A stretch of DNA of 64,000 bases, from assembly GCA_046351595.1 (NCBI GenBank), contig JAXLYE010000004.1, forward strand, positions 744,001-808,000, written 5' to 3'. Under the pieces are notes generated by a model that saw only the letters and a list, made by a program, of their open reading frames with translations, made no database searches and was not told the origin of the DNA. Source of the stretch: JAXLYE01 sp046351595 (GTDB lineage: Bacteria > Myxococcota_A > Polyangia > Palsa-1104 > JAEUJZ01). Every line of letters starts with the position of its first letter. Position 1 is the stretch's first letter. Shown here piece by piece: positions 54,344 to 63,344 of this stretch. A program made the position numbers and the translations under genes.

Positions 54344-55920
54344 GTCAGCCCTCCCGCGAGCCAAAAGGTGAAGACGGAGTCGGTGGTGCTGCCGCTCTCG
54401 GCGCCGTTCTCGGTGGTGCCGCGGCGGTTGAGCAGCGCCGCGGGCCCGCCCTCCAGGCGCAGGCCCAGGCCCGAGAACAGCGCGCGCTCGATCGCGAACA
54501 GCCCGGTGAAGCCGAGCCCCAGCCCGGTCCGCGACGAAGCCTGCCGCACCCCCGGATCAAAGCGCTGCGCCTGCAGGATGCCCTCGATCGAGATGCCGAA
54601 GGCGACGCTGAACCACGGCAGGTCGACGTAGCGCGACAGCAGCACCGACAGCCCCAGCTCGTAGCGGCGCGAGGGCAGGGCGCCGTCGACCGCCTGCAGG
54701 CCCACGGTCGAGCCGCGCAGGCGAGCACCGACGGTCAGCCACGGCAGGTCGGCGCCGTAGCCGAGCACGAGGTGCGGGCTCGGTCCCTCGCCGGGCAGGA
54801 GCTCGCCGCGCCCGCCCGCGAGCAGCTGTACGCCGTGCACCGACCGCAGCACGCCGCCGCGCTTGCGCACCAGGTGGTCGTAGCGCACCGCGCGATAGGG
54901 CAGCCGCGACAGGTCGATCTCCTCGCCGGCGTTGAGGGTCAGCTGGTACTCGCGGTACTCGTAGCTGCCTCGCCGCTGCACGAAGTACCGGCCGCGCGGC
55001 AGCGAGAGGACGGCGCGGTTGCGCGGCGTCACCACCTCGGCGACCACGGCGCCGCTCTCGCGCTCCTCGGCGACCAGGTACATGCCGGCGTCGCCCAGGC
55101 GCAGCCGGCCGGTGCTGCCGCCGGCGTCGCCGACCGAGGTGAGCACCAGATCGCCCGAGCCCTTGACGTCGTAGGCATACGTCGGGTGCTGCAGCGTCAG
55201 CGTCTGGCCGCTGGAGCGCAGCGTCTGCGCGTAGGTGTAGGCGTAGGCCTCGGACAGCGTCACGCGGGCGTCGCCGTTGCGGTCGGCGGCGCCGCGCAGC
55301 GCGTTGACCAGGTGGTGCGAGAAGAACGAGGCGCGCAGCCGATCCGACTCCTGGCTCGACTCGCCGGCGGTGCTCGAGGACAGGATGGCGGTGCCCTCGG
55401 CCTCGACGCGGTCCTCGAGCTGGATCGCGAACTCGGGCGCGGCCTTGACGCCCTTGACGCGGGTCACCGTGCCCGAGCGGCAGGCGTCGACGATCAACAG
55501 CCGCATCGTCGCCGGCGAGCTTTTGACCAGGCCGCGCAGCTCCTCGAACGCCAGGCGGCTGCCGCGCAGGTGCAGCGCGTCGGCATCGGCGTGCCCCGAG
55601 TAGAACACCAGGAGCGACGTCGCGGCCCGGCCCTCGCCGGCGTGCGCGCGCAGCGCCGTGTTCACCGAGACCAGCGCCCGCCGCACCGTCTCGGCGTCCT
55701 CGTCGATGAGGATGCGCACGCGGTCCGAGGCGATCTTGCCCTGGGTGCGCAGCACGTCGGCGAGCTCGCGCACGTCGCGCTCGGCGTAGAGCAGCTGCAC
55801 CTCGTCGGCGTCGCCGCGGTTGTTGCCGATGGCGATGAGCCACGTCTCCTCGGGTAGGGCGTGGGCGCGGCCGGTGAGGGCGAGCAGCAGCCCGAGCACA
55901 ACGAGCGCGCGGAACAGCAT
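54331..55920 (-). CDS. Exported caspase-like protease fused to outer-membrane beta-barrel-like domain
   Basis: 529 residues from ATG 55920. Signal peptide (FRALVVLGLLLALTGRAHA). Residues about 25-230 are a peptidase C14 caspase fold: TWLIAIGNNRGDADEVQLLY, LVFYSGHADADALHL (His110) and LLIVDACRSGTVT (Cys147); both catalytic residues are present. A short beta-rich segment follows, then from about residue 320 to the end alternating-pattern strands (HLVLGYGADLPWLTVGARLR, YELGLSVLLSRYVDLPWFSV, LAGGLTWRL) ending in an aromatic/Leu residue, as in outer-membrane barrels. Implies a caspase domain tethered at the cell surface or periplasm. Cotranslated with the 54343 lipoprotein. Confidence 0.8.
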   Translation of the reverse strand: MLFRALVVLGLLLALTGRAHALPEETWLIAIGNNRGDADEVQLLYAERDVRELADVLRTQGKIASDRVRILIDEDAETVRRALVSVNTALRAHAGEGRAATSLLVFYSGHADADALHLRGSRLAFEELRGLVKSSPATMRLLIVDACRSGTVTRVKGVKAAPEFAIQLEDRVEAEGTAILSSSTAGESSQESDRLRASFFSHHLVNALRGAADRNGDARVTLSEAYAYTYAQTLRSSGQTLTLQHPTYAYDVKGSGDLVLTSVGDAGGSTGRLRLGDAGMYLVAEERESGAVVAEVVTPRNRAVLSLPRGRYFVQRRGSYEYREYQLTLNAGEEIDLSRLPYRAVRYDHLVRKRGGVLRSVHGVQLLAGGRGELLPGEGPSPHLVLGYGADLPWLTVGARLRGSTVGLQAVDGALPSRRYELGLSVLLSRYVDLPWFSVAFGISIEGILQAQRFDPGVRQASSRTGLGLGFTGLFAIERALFSGLGLRLEGGPAALLNRRGTTENGAESGSTTDSVFTFWLAGGLTWRL

Positions 55921-56144
55921 GGGGCGTGTCCTGTCTGTCACTGGCACGGCGCTGACACCTCGGGGCCCCGCAAGTCGGCCGAGCGCTGGACCCCCAGGTC
56001 ATTTTGCCAAAAACCGATCGGGGCGTTCGCTGCTCGTTGTCACGAAGCGAGGGCGGGGGCCGCTCTGTCCGGGTTAGACCCGCGGGCGCGGCAAACGGGC
56101 AGCGCGACCGCGCCGGTTCGCAGCCCCGACGCGGCGCGGCGGAC

Positions 56145-57293
56145 CTACGGCAGCAGGTGCTGGCGCAGCAGCGACTGGAAGTGGTGTACGCCGTTCTCGT
56201 GGGCCGGCACGAATCGGCCGGTGTCGTAGGCGCGCGAGCGCAGCCGCTCCTGCACCGCCTCACAGATCGTCGCGTCCTCGGCCTGCACGGTCTCGGCGAA
56301 GGCGGCGTGGCTGCGCAGCTTGTCGCGCAGGCCGGGGCGATCGGGATCGCGCGCGTACCACTCGAACAGCACCATCGTCTCGTCGACCGCGCGCGGCACG
56401 ACGACGTTGAGCTGCAGGTGATCGGGGTAGCAGTTGAGCATCAGGTTCGGGAACACCCAGTAAAACCGGCCGGTGCCGTCGCCGTCGTCGGGCGAGTACT
56501 CGCGCGCCGCATCGGCCGGATCGCTGGGGTTCGGGGGGCGGATCGGCGCGTGCTGCTTCGAGTGCCAGCGCCGCGTCTCGACGCGGTACGCCGGGTAGTC
56601 GAGCTCGCGCAGGAGCGCGGGGTGGACCAGCGGGATGTGATAGCCCTCGACGTAGTTGTCGACGTAGACCTTCCAGTTGCTGCGCACCGGGTACTCGCGG
56701 CGCTCGCACAGCACCATCCGCTCGAGGCCCAGGTCCGCGGTCTCCGCGGCGATCTCGCCCAGCTGCTCGAGCAGCGCGTGGCGCGGCGGCGCGTCCAGGT
56801 GCACAAAGACCAGGGGCCCGAACGTGTCGACCGCGATCGGGCGCAGGCTGAAGTCGCGGCGGTCGAAGCGCGCGGGGCCGCCGGCCGCCGCCTGCTCGAG
56901 CTCGCGCAGGCCGGGCCCGTGCATGAGCTGCCCGTCGAGCCCGAAGGTCCAGCCGTGGTAGCGGCACTGCAGCGTCTTGCGCCGGCAGCGACTGCCCGGT
57001 CCTTGCGTCAGCGGCCCGGCGCGGTGCGGGCACACGTCGAAGTAGGCGCGCAGCGTGCCGTCGAGATCGCGCACGACGACCAGCGGCTCGCCGGCCACGT
57101 GACAGGCGACCTGCTGCCCGGGCTCGGCGACCTCGGCGACGCCGCACACCGGCTGCCAGGTGCGGCCAAAGACGCGGGCGCGCTCTTCGTCGAGCAGCGC
57201 CGGATCCAGATAGGCGCGCGACGGCAGCGTGCGGGCGCGGACCAGGTCGGTGTCAGCGGGCTCACCCAAGAGCAGCGGAGCAGCGACGGACAT
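56145..57293 (-). CDS. Rieske non-heme iron oxygenase, alpha subunit
   Basis: 382 residues. The Rieske [2Fe-2S] ligands are CPH (C88, H90) and CRYHGW (C110, H113). The catalytic domain has NYVEGYHIPLVHP (H219, H224 as iron ligands) and the expected C-terminal helix with EDATICEAVQERL. Matches choline-monooxygenase/ring-hydroxylating-type alpha subunits; substrate unknown. GGAGGA precedes ATG 57293. Needs a reductase/ferredoxin that is not in this window. Confidence 0.92.
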   Translation of the reverse strand: MSVAAPLLLGEPADTDLVRARTLPSRAYLDPALLDEERARVFGRTWQPVCGVAEVAEPGQQVACHVAGEPLVVVRDLDGTLRAYFDVCPHRAGPLTQGPGSRCRRKTLQCRYHGWTFGLDGQLMHGPGLRELEQAAAGGPARFDRRDFSLRPIAVDTFGPLVFVHLDAPPRHALLEQLGEIAAETADLGLERMVLCERREYPVRSNWKVYVDNYVEGYHIPLVHPALLRELDYPAYRVETRRWHSKQHAPIRPPNPSDPADAAREYSPDDGDGTGRFYWVFPNLMLNCYPDHLQLNVVVPRAVDETMVLFEWYARDPDRPGLRDKLRSHAAFAETVQAEDATICEAVQERLRSRAYDTGRFVPAHENGVHHFQSLLRQHLLP

Positions 57294-57414
57294 GCGGTTC
57301 CTCCAGAGCGTCCGGGCCGTTGCGGCGCACGGCAGCCGCGGCCCTCTTATCACAAACCGCCGCGGCCCTGCGGCCTGCTATGTGCGCGCGCGCAGCCGCG
57401 ACCCGGCCCCGCGA

Positions 57415-57574
57415 TGTGATACACAGGGCAACGGACTAGGTCCGGTGAGAACCCCCGCGCGGGAAGCGCGCGGCGGGGGGGAGGCTCCGTCGGCTTGGCC
57501 GGTGGAGGGGGGCACGGGAAGGTGCCCATGGATGAGAACAAGGTCTTTTGGGAAGAAGGTCTGGGAACCAAGCG
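57415..57574 (+). ncRNA. Putative structured 5' leader of the methyltransferase gene
   Basis: Four back-to-back stems: CGGAC-TAG-GTCCG (57432-57444, 5 bp), CCGCGCG/CGCGCGG (57455-57473, 7 bp, loop GGAAG), CTCCGTCGGC-TTG-GCCGGTGGAG (57485-57507, 10 bp including two G-T pairs) and GGGCAC/GTGCCC (57510-57527, 6 bp, loop GGGAAG). Between stems 1 and 2 is GTGAGAACCCC, and before stem 1 ACAGGGCAA. TGTGAT/TACACA at 57415-57425 may be the promoter. I compared it mentally with c-di-GMP-I, cobalamin, SRP, glycine and guanidine RNAs and find only partial matches, so no family is assigned. It lies directly before the methyltransferase start, so riboswitch-like or attenuator function is possible. Confidence 0.5.
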
Positions 57575-58177
57575 ATGAAGCCGCGCCAGGTGTTCGACGA
57601 GCCGTACTACCAGCGCTACTACTTCAACCCGAAGACGCGCGTCGCGGATCAGGAGTCCGTCGACAAAGCCGGTGCGCTCCTGGCGAGCTTCCTGCATTAC
57701 GCCGACGTCCCGGTCTTCGACGTGCTCGACGTCGGCTGCGGCACCGGCCTGTGGAAGCGGGTGATCGCCGCGCACTTCCCGCGGGCCGAGTACGTCGGCA
57801 TCGAGGTCAGCGACTACCTGTGCAGAGAGTATGGCTGGACGCAGGCGTCGATCACCGACTTCAAGCCGAAGCCGCGCCGGCAGTTCGATCTGGTCCTGTG
57901 CTGCGGCGTGCTGCCGTACCTGCCGTCGGCCGAGGCGAAGCAGGCGCTCGCCAACCTGACGCGCCTGTGCCGCTACGCGCTGTTCCTGCAGGCGGCGACG
58001 CGCGAGGACTGGGACGACGTCCTGAACCAGCGCACGTCCGATCCGCAGCAGCACTTCCGCAGCGCCGCGTGGTACCGGCAAAAGCTCACCGATTCGTTCG
58101 TGCAGATCGGCGGCGGCCTGTGGCTGCAGCGGCGCGCCCGGATCCCGCTCTTCTCGCTCGAGCACGCGGGACGCTGA
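57575..58177 (+). CDS. Class I SAM-dependent methyltransferase
   Basis: 200 residues. After YYQRYYFNPKTRVADQES, the SAM-binding motif FDVLDVGCGTGLWKRVIA and acidic residue YVGIEVSDYLCREYGW; DLVLCCGVLPYL is motif IV-like. A small Rossmann methyltransferase without a target-recognition domain. ATG 57575 is chosen because conserved sequence starts there. Substrate unknown; it is the only gene preceded by the structured leader. Confidence 0.85.
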   Translation: MKPRQVFDEPYYQRYYFNPKTRVADQESVDKAGALLASFLHYADVPVFDVLDVGCGTGLWKRVIAAHFPRAEYVGIEVSDYLCREYGWTQASITDFKPKPRRQFDLVLCCGVLPYLPSAEAKQALANLTRLCRYALFLQAATREDWDDVLNQRTSDPQQHFRSAAWYRQKLTDSFVQIGGGLWLQRRARIPLFSLEHAGR

Positions 58178-58246
58178 GGGCGATCCCCCCAGGGCGACAA
58201 GAGGACGACAAGAGGGCGACCGCGCGCGCGGGACCGGGGTCCGGCC

Positions 58247-58276
58247 TTGCCTGCACCGGGGCCGGGCACGTATCGT
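58247..58276 (+). promoter_or_regulatory. cysS promoter, TTGCCT-18-TATCGT
   Basis: TTGCCT (58247-58252) and TATCGT (58271-58276), 18-base spacer, 7 bases before ATG 58284: essentially leaderless. Confidence 0.55.
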
Positions 58277-58283
58277 TGCCGAC

Positions 58284-59927
<1,644 letters not shown>

Positions 59928-60044
59928 GCCGCGCTCGTCTGCGAAGCGCGTCACACCGTCGGCATCGCGGCCGGCGCGCGGCGCCGCTTCCGCTTCCGCT
60001 CCCCGCACATACGAGAACGCTCGAGGCGCCGTCGGCCGCCGTAT

Positions 60045-60050
60045 TACGCT
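60045..60050 (+). promoter_or_regulatory. -10 element TACGCT, leaderless start
   Basis: TACGCT ends exactly 6 bases before ATG 60057; same hexamer and spacing as at 462-467. Confidence 0.5.
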
Positions 60051-60056
60051 TACGGG

Positions 60057-60923
60057 ATGCCGCGACCCTGTGTGCGCTCCCTCCGCAACGCCTGTCTCGC
60101 GCTGCTGCCGGCGTCGCTGTGCCTGGCGCCGCCGTCGGTCCGGGCGCAGGTGCCGCCGCCCGCCGAGGCGCCGCCGCAGCAGCCGGCGGCGTCGTCGCAG
60201 CAGCAGCAGCAGCAGCAGCAGCAGCCGGCGTGGCCGCAGTCGCCGCCGCCGCCCGTCTATACGCCGCCGTCGCAGCAGCAGCCGTTCTATACGCCGCCGC
60301 CGCCGCCCGGGTACGCGCCGCCGCAGCAGCCGGCGTGGCCGCAGTCGCCGCCGCCGCCCCAGCCGCAGATGATGATGCCCGGGGTCGGCGTCGAGCTGCG
60401 GACCAACGACCTCAACGCCACGCTGTTCCAGCTGCGCGGCGAGGAGACGCGCTGGGTCGTCGGCTACCGCTACGCCGGCTTCGTGCGCTACCAGAACTGG
60501 GACCCGATCTGCCGCGCGCCGTGCGGCGTCGCCGTCGATCCGAACGGCGTCTACTCGATCCGCGGCATGCGCATCGTGCCCTCGGCGAGCTTCCTCCTGC
60601 CGTCGAGCGGCCTGGTGCGGCTCGAGGTCGACGCCGGCCACACCGGGGCGCGCGCCGGCGGCGTGGTGCTGACCACCTTCGGCGGCATGGCGGCGACGCT
60701 CGGCATCGTCTTCACCAGCCTCGCCGGCGTCGGCGGCACCCAGGGGCGCTCGTTCCTCACCGGCGGCCTGACGACGCTCGCCCTCGGCGGCGGCATGCTG
60801 ACCGGCGGCATCGCCATCCTGATCGCGACGCGCACCAAGGTCCGCACCGGCGGGCTGCGGCTGGCCTCGGTGACACCGGCGTGGGGCGCGGGCACCTCCC
60901 CGCTGGCGCTCGCCGCGCGGTAG
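60057..60923 (+). CDS. Exported Pro/Gln-rich protein with C-terminal membrane segments
   Basis: 288 residues. Signal peptide (CLALLPASLCLAPPSVRAQ), then a 90-residue Pro/Gln linker that includes nine consecutive CAG codons (60198-60224) and PPPPVYTPPSQQQPFYTPPP-type repeats. A small beta-rich domain follows (RTNDLNATLFQLRGEE; GVYSIRGMRIVPSASFLLPS), then two Gly/Leu-rich membrane helices (TFGGMAATLGIVFTSLAG, LTTLALGGGMLTGGIAILI). Similar overall design to PEGA/glycine-zipper myxobacterial envelope proteins. Function unknown. Confidence 0.7.
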   Translation: MPRPCVRSLRNACLALLPASLCLAPPSVRAQVPPPAEAPPQQPAASSQQQQQQQQQPAWPQSPPPPVYTPPSQQQPFYTPPPPPGYAPPQQPAWPQSPPPPQPQMMMPGVGVELRTNDLNATLFQLRGEETRWVVGYRYAGFVRYQNWDPICRAPCGVAVDPNGVYSIRGMRIVPSASFLLPSSGLVRLEVDAGHTGARAGGVVLTTFGGMAATLGIVFTSLAGVGGTQGRSFLTGGLTTLALGGGMLTGGIAILIATRTKVRTGGLRLASVTPAWGAGTSPLALAAR

Positions 60924-60932
60924 CTCCGGCGG

Positions 60933-61985
60933 TTACAGCCCGTCGCTGTGCAGCTGCGCGACGAGCTTGCGGTAGAGCTCCAGGTGGTAGAAGCCGCTGA
61001 TCAGATCCGGGCCGAGCTCGGCGATCTGGCCGACCTCGTCGAAGTGATCGGCGGCGACGCAGCCGAGGAAGGTGCCCCAGCGCGCCGAGGTCACCGGCAC
61101 CAGGCCGTCGTTGGCGATGGGCACCAGCGGGTTCGGGCTGGTCACCGTCCACACGCCGACGGGCAGCGCCAGGAGCGGGTTCAGCACGTCGAGCCCCGCT
61201 GGGTTTGACCACACGCCGCCCTTGCACTCGGTGTCGGCGCGCGCGAGGTTGCTGCGGCCGGCGACGCTGTAGTAGCGGACGCGCGGATCGTCGCGGTTCT
61301 GCTCGTTCCAGGTCTTCATCGTCGCGGTGGCGAGCTGCGACAGGTTCGAGCGGATGTCGGGACGGCCCTGGTCGTTGCCGGTCAGGCCCTGCACCGCGAG
61401 GAGGATCAGGTTCACCGCGTCCGCCGAGAAGCCCGGCACGAGCCCGAGCGCGACGTCCGCCACCGGCGTGCCCGCGTGCGGCGTTCCGACGGTGATCAGC
61501 GCGCCGATGCGGTCGCCGTAGCCGAGCGAGCTTACCGCATAGCGTGAGTCGAGGCCGCCCTGGGAGTGCGCGATGACGTTGACCTTGCAGGCGCCGCTTG
61601 TGCGCAGCGTGGCGTCGATGAACTGCGCCAGCTGGCCGGCCCGCACCGTCGAGGTTTCGTAGGGCGAGACCTGGCTCTCGAAGACCGCCTCGCCGCGGCC
61701 CTTGAGATCGGCGGCGACGTTGAAGAAGTAGTTCACCGGGCCGATGCGCTCGAAGCCGGCCATGCCGTGGGCAAGGACGATGGGGTAGGGCGCGGCGCGG
61801 CAGGTCTTCACGCTCGGCGGCGGGGTGGCCGGGATGACCGCGCCCGGCGTGGTGTCGGCGGCGGGCGGCTCGGTCCCGTTGGTGGCATCGCCGCCGCAGC
61901 CGGCGCCCGCGGTCACGAGCGCGAGCAGGCCGGCCAGGGCCGACAGGTTGAAGGGCGAGCGACGGGGCGAGGCGAGCTTCTTCAT
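60933..61985 (-). CDS. Lipoprotein triacylglycerol lipase (family I type)
   Basis: 350 residues. Lipobox VTAGAGCGGD (Cys30). Alpha/beta hydrolase: PIVLAHGMAGFERIGPVNYF (oxyanion loop), nucleophile AHSQGG (Ser141), Asp in ANDGLVPVTSARWG and His in CVAADHFDEVGQ. Sequence and motif order match Pseudomonas-type family I lipases, but it is lipid-anchored rather than free. Ribosome site GAGAGGG precedes ATG. No lipase-specific foldase gene is nearby. Ends 10 bases from the convergent 60057 gene. Confidence 0.88.
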   Translation of the reverse strand: MKKLASPRRSPFNLSALAGLLALVTAGAGCGGDATNGTEPPAADTTPGAVIPATPPPSVKTCRAAPYPIVLAHGMAGFERIGPVNYFFNVAADLKGRGEAVFESQVSPYETSTVRAGQLAQFIDATLRTSGACKVNVIAHSQGGLDSRYAVSSLGYGDRIGALITVGTPHAGTPVADVALGLVPGFSADAVNLILLAVQGLTGNDQGRPDIRSNLSQLATATMKTWNEQNRDDPRVRYYSVAGRSNLARADTECKGGVWSNPAGLDVLNPLLALPVGVWTVTSPNPLVPIANDGLVPVTSARWGTFLGCVAADHFDEVGQIAELGPDLISGFYHLELYRKLVAQLHSDGL

Positions 61986-62263
61986 GCGCGACCCTCTCGA
62001 TCGGTGTCTGCCTGCCTGCTCGGGCTGGGGCGGCCATCAGGCGGGCCCCGGTGCAGGCACCGCAGTTATCGGCAGCCCGCGCGCACGTGCTGCTTGCATC
62101 GGCGGCCGGCATCCGCTTTAGTCACGGTCTGCCGCGCAGCGAGCCGAACGCCTCGGCGCACATGCCAGAGGCAGACCCAGGGCCCGCGCCAGTCAACGAC
62201 GGTGAGGGCTGCGGCCCTGCGGTCCTTCGTCTGACCCCGCACGGGCCGCGGAGCATGTCGGCC
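61986..62263. other. Intergenic region, nothing coding seen
   Basis: About 280 bases between divergent lipase and rpsT genes. No gene; GC-rich without clear repeats. Its last 30 bases lead into the rpsT promoter. Confidence 0.5.
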
Positions 62264-62291
62264 TTGACACGGTCGGCTAAGGCTCGATAAA
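62264..62291 (+). promoter_or_regulatory. rpsT promoter, TTGACA-16-GATAAA
   Basis: Consensus -35 TTGACA (62264-62269), 16-base spacer, GATAAA (62286-62291). Start about 62298, giving a leader of about 32 bases with a run of six T and GGAGGA before the TTG start. The only consensus -35 in the window, fitting a strong housekeeping gene. Confidence 0.75.
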
Positions 62292-62329
62292 CATGGCGGT
62301 ACTTTTTTCGCGTCTTCTTGGAGGATCCC

Positions 62330-62800
62330 TTGGCGAACACTCTCTCGGCTGAAAAACGGAACCGGCAGCGCATCAAGCGGCGCGCTCGCAACCTCAATCA
62401 CCTGACGACGATGCGTACGAAGGTGAAGCGCGCTCGGACGGCGCTGACCGACTCCAAGGTGGAGCCGCAGGAGCTGGCCGAGTCCATCACGTCGGCGATC
62501 CAGCAACTGGCTCGCGCCGCGGCGAAGGGCGTCATCCATAAGCGGACCGCCTCGCGCAAGATCTCGCGCCTGACGCTGGCCCTCAACAAGTCGGCGACCA
62601 ACCGCACGGCGCCCTCGACGGCGACCCCGAAGAAGGCGGTCAAGGGCAAGCCGGGCAAGCCGGCCGCGACCAAGGCGGCCGCGACCAAGTCCCCGGCCAA
62701 GCCGGCTGGCAAGGCCGAGGCTTCGGCCAAGCCCGCCAAGGCGGACAAGGCCGAGACCGGCGCCAAGGCCGCCAAGCCGGCCGCTCGCGCCAAGAAGTAG
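62330..62800 (+). CDS. rpsT: 30S ribosomal protein S20 with long basic C-terminal tail
   Basis: 156 residues. The TTG at 62330 is taken as start because the frame then gives the universal N-terminus (M)ANTLSAEKRNRQRIKRRAR; E. coli rpsT also uses a TTG start. GGAGGA is 4 bases upstream. Core to about residue 90 is typical S20 (AAKGVIHKRTASRKISRLTL). The extra 60 or so residues are Lys/Ala/Pro repeats (AKPAKADKAETGAKAAKPAA), similar to histone-H1-like tails. Followed by a strong terminator. Binds 16S rRNA during 30S assembly. Confidence 0.95.
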   Translation: MANTLSAEKRNRQRIKRRARNLNHLTTMRTKVKRARTALTDSKVEPQELAESITSAIQQLARAAAKGVIHKRTASRKISRLTLALNKSATNRTAPSTATPKKAVKGKPGKPAATKAAATKSPAKPAGKAEASAKPAKADKAETGAKAAKPAARAKK

Positions 62801-62851
62801 CCAGCCCGGACGGCCCGCCCGACGAGGGTCGCGGCCGTTCGCTCATCCTGC

Positions 62852-62915
62852 CAGGCGGTCTGCCTCAGGTAGAGCTTCTCTGCTCTGCCCCGGGCACGAC
62901 CGCCTGTGCTTTTTT
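62852..62915 (+). terminator. Intrinsic terminator of rpsT
   Basis: CAGGCGGTC (62852-62860) pairs with GACCGCCTG (62898-62906); inside it GGTAGAGC pairs with GCTCTGCC (62868-62889, one G-T). The structure ends just before GC and six T (62910-62915). A two-layered stem with a T tract: high-confidence terminator. Confidence 0.85.
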
Positions 62916-62950
62916 ACCCTCCCAAGTCCCGCCTCGGGCCAGGCGCACGC

Positions 62951-63193
62951 TCAGTCGTCGTCGCGGCGAGACCGCTTGTTCGACTGGGTCATCATCCCGA
63001 GCAGCAGCCCCGCGACGAGCCCGACGATCACCCCGAGGACGCCGCCGCGCAGCGCCAGGCCGCCCATCCGGAACATGCAGTCCGGGTCCGTGCCGCAGCG
63101 CATGAGCGCTGGCCCCGCAAGCCCCATCGCGCCCAGCAGCCCGCCGCAGAGCGTGGTCATGGCGATGAGATCCGCCTGCGAAGAACTGGCCAT
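62951..63193 (-). CDS. Small membrane protein, unknown
   Basis: 80 residues. Two hydrophobic segments (MTTLCGGLLGAMGLAGPAL and GGLALRGGVLGVIVGLVAGL), with a Cys pair in the loop (RCGTDPDC), and a basic/acidic tail (NKRSRRDDD). CAAGAT lies 6 bases before ATG 63193. Family not recognised. Confidence 0.55.
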   Translation of the reverse strand: MASSSQADLIAMTTLCGGLLGAMGLAGPALMRCGTDPDCMFRMGGLALRGGVLGVIVGLVAGLLLGMMTQSNKRSRRDDD

Positions 63194-63199
63194 GATCCG

Positions 63200-63205
63200 A
63201 TCTTG
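63200..63205 (-). promoter_or_regulatory. Weak -10 (CAAGAT), leaderless start
   Basis: Minus strand, ends 6 bases before ATG 63193. Confidence 0.35.
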
Positions 63206-63344
63206 CCAGAAGCCTCGGGACCCGGCGCCCGGGCCCGCAGGTCCCGGAGACTATTGGGGCCGGCCCGGCTCGGTCGCCGCTCGACGCAGAGGGACCTTGC
63301 GGCCGTGTCGGCCCGGTCACAGCCGGCCCGGCGCGCAGCCGCGA

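Noticed and set aside
57421..57480. c-di-GMP-I (GEMM) riboswitch at ACAGGGCAA
   Set aside because: The second conserved block (GACGCAAAGCC type) and tetraloop receptor are missing; only the first nine bases resemble it.
57421..57480. Cobalamin riboswitch at GGTGAGAACCC
   Set aside because: No B12 box (GCCACTG) and no matching flanking helices.
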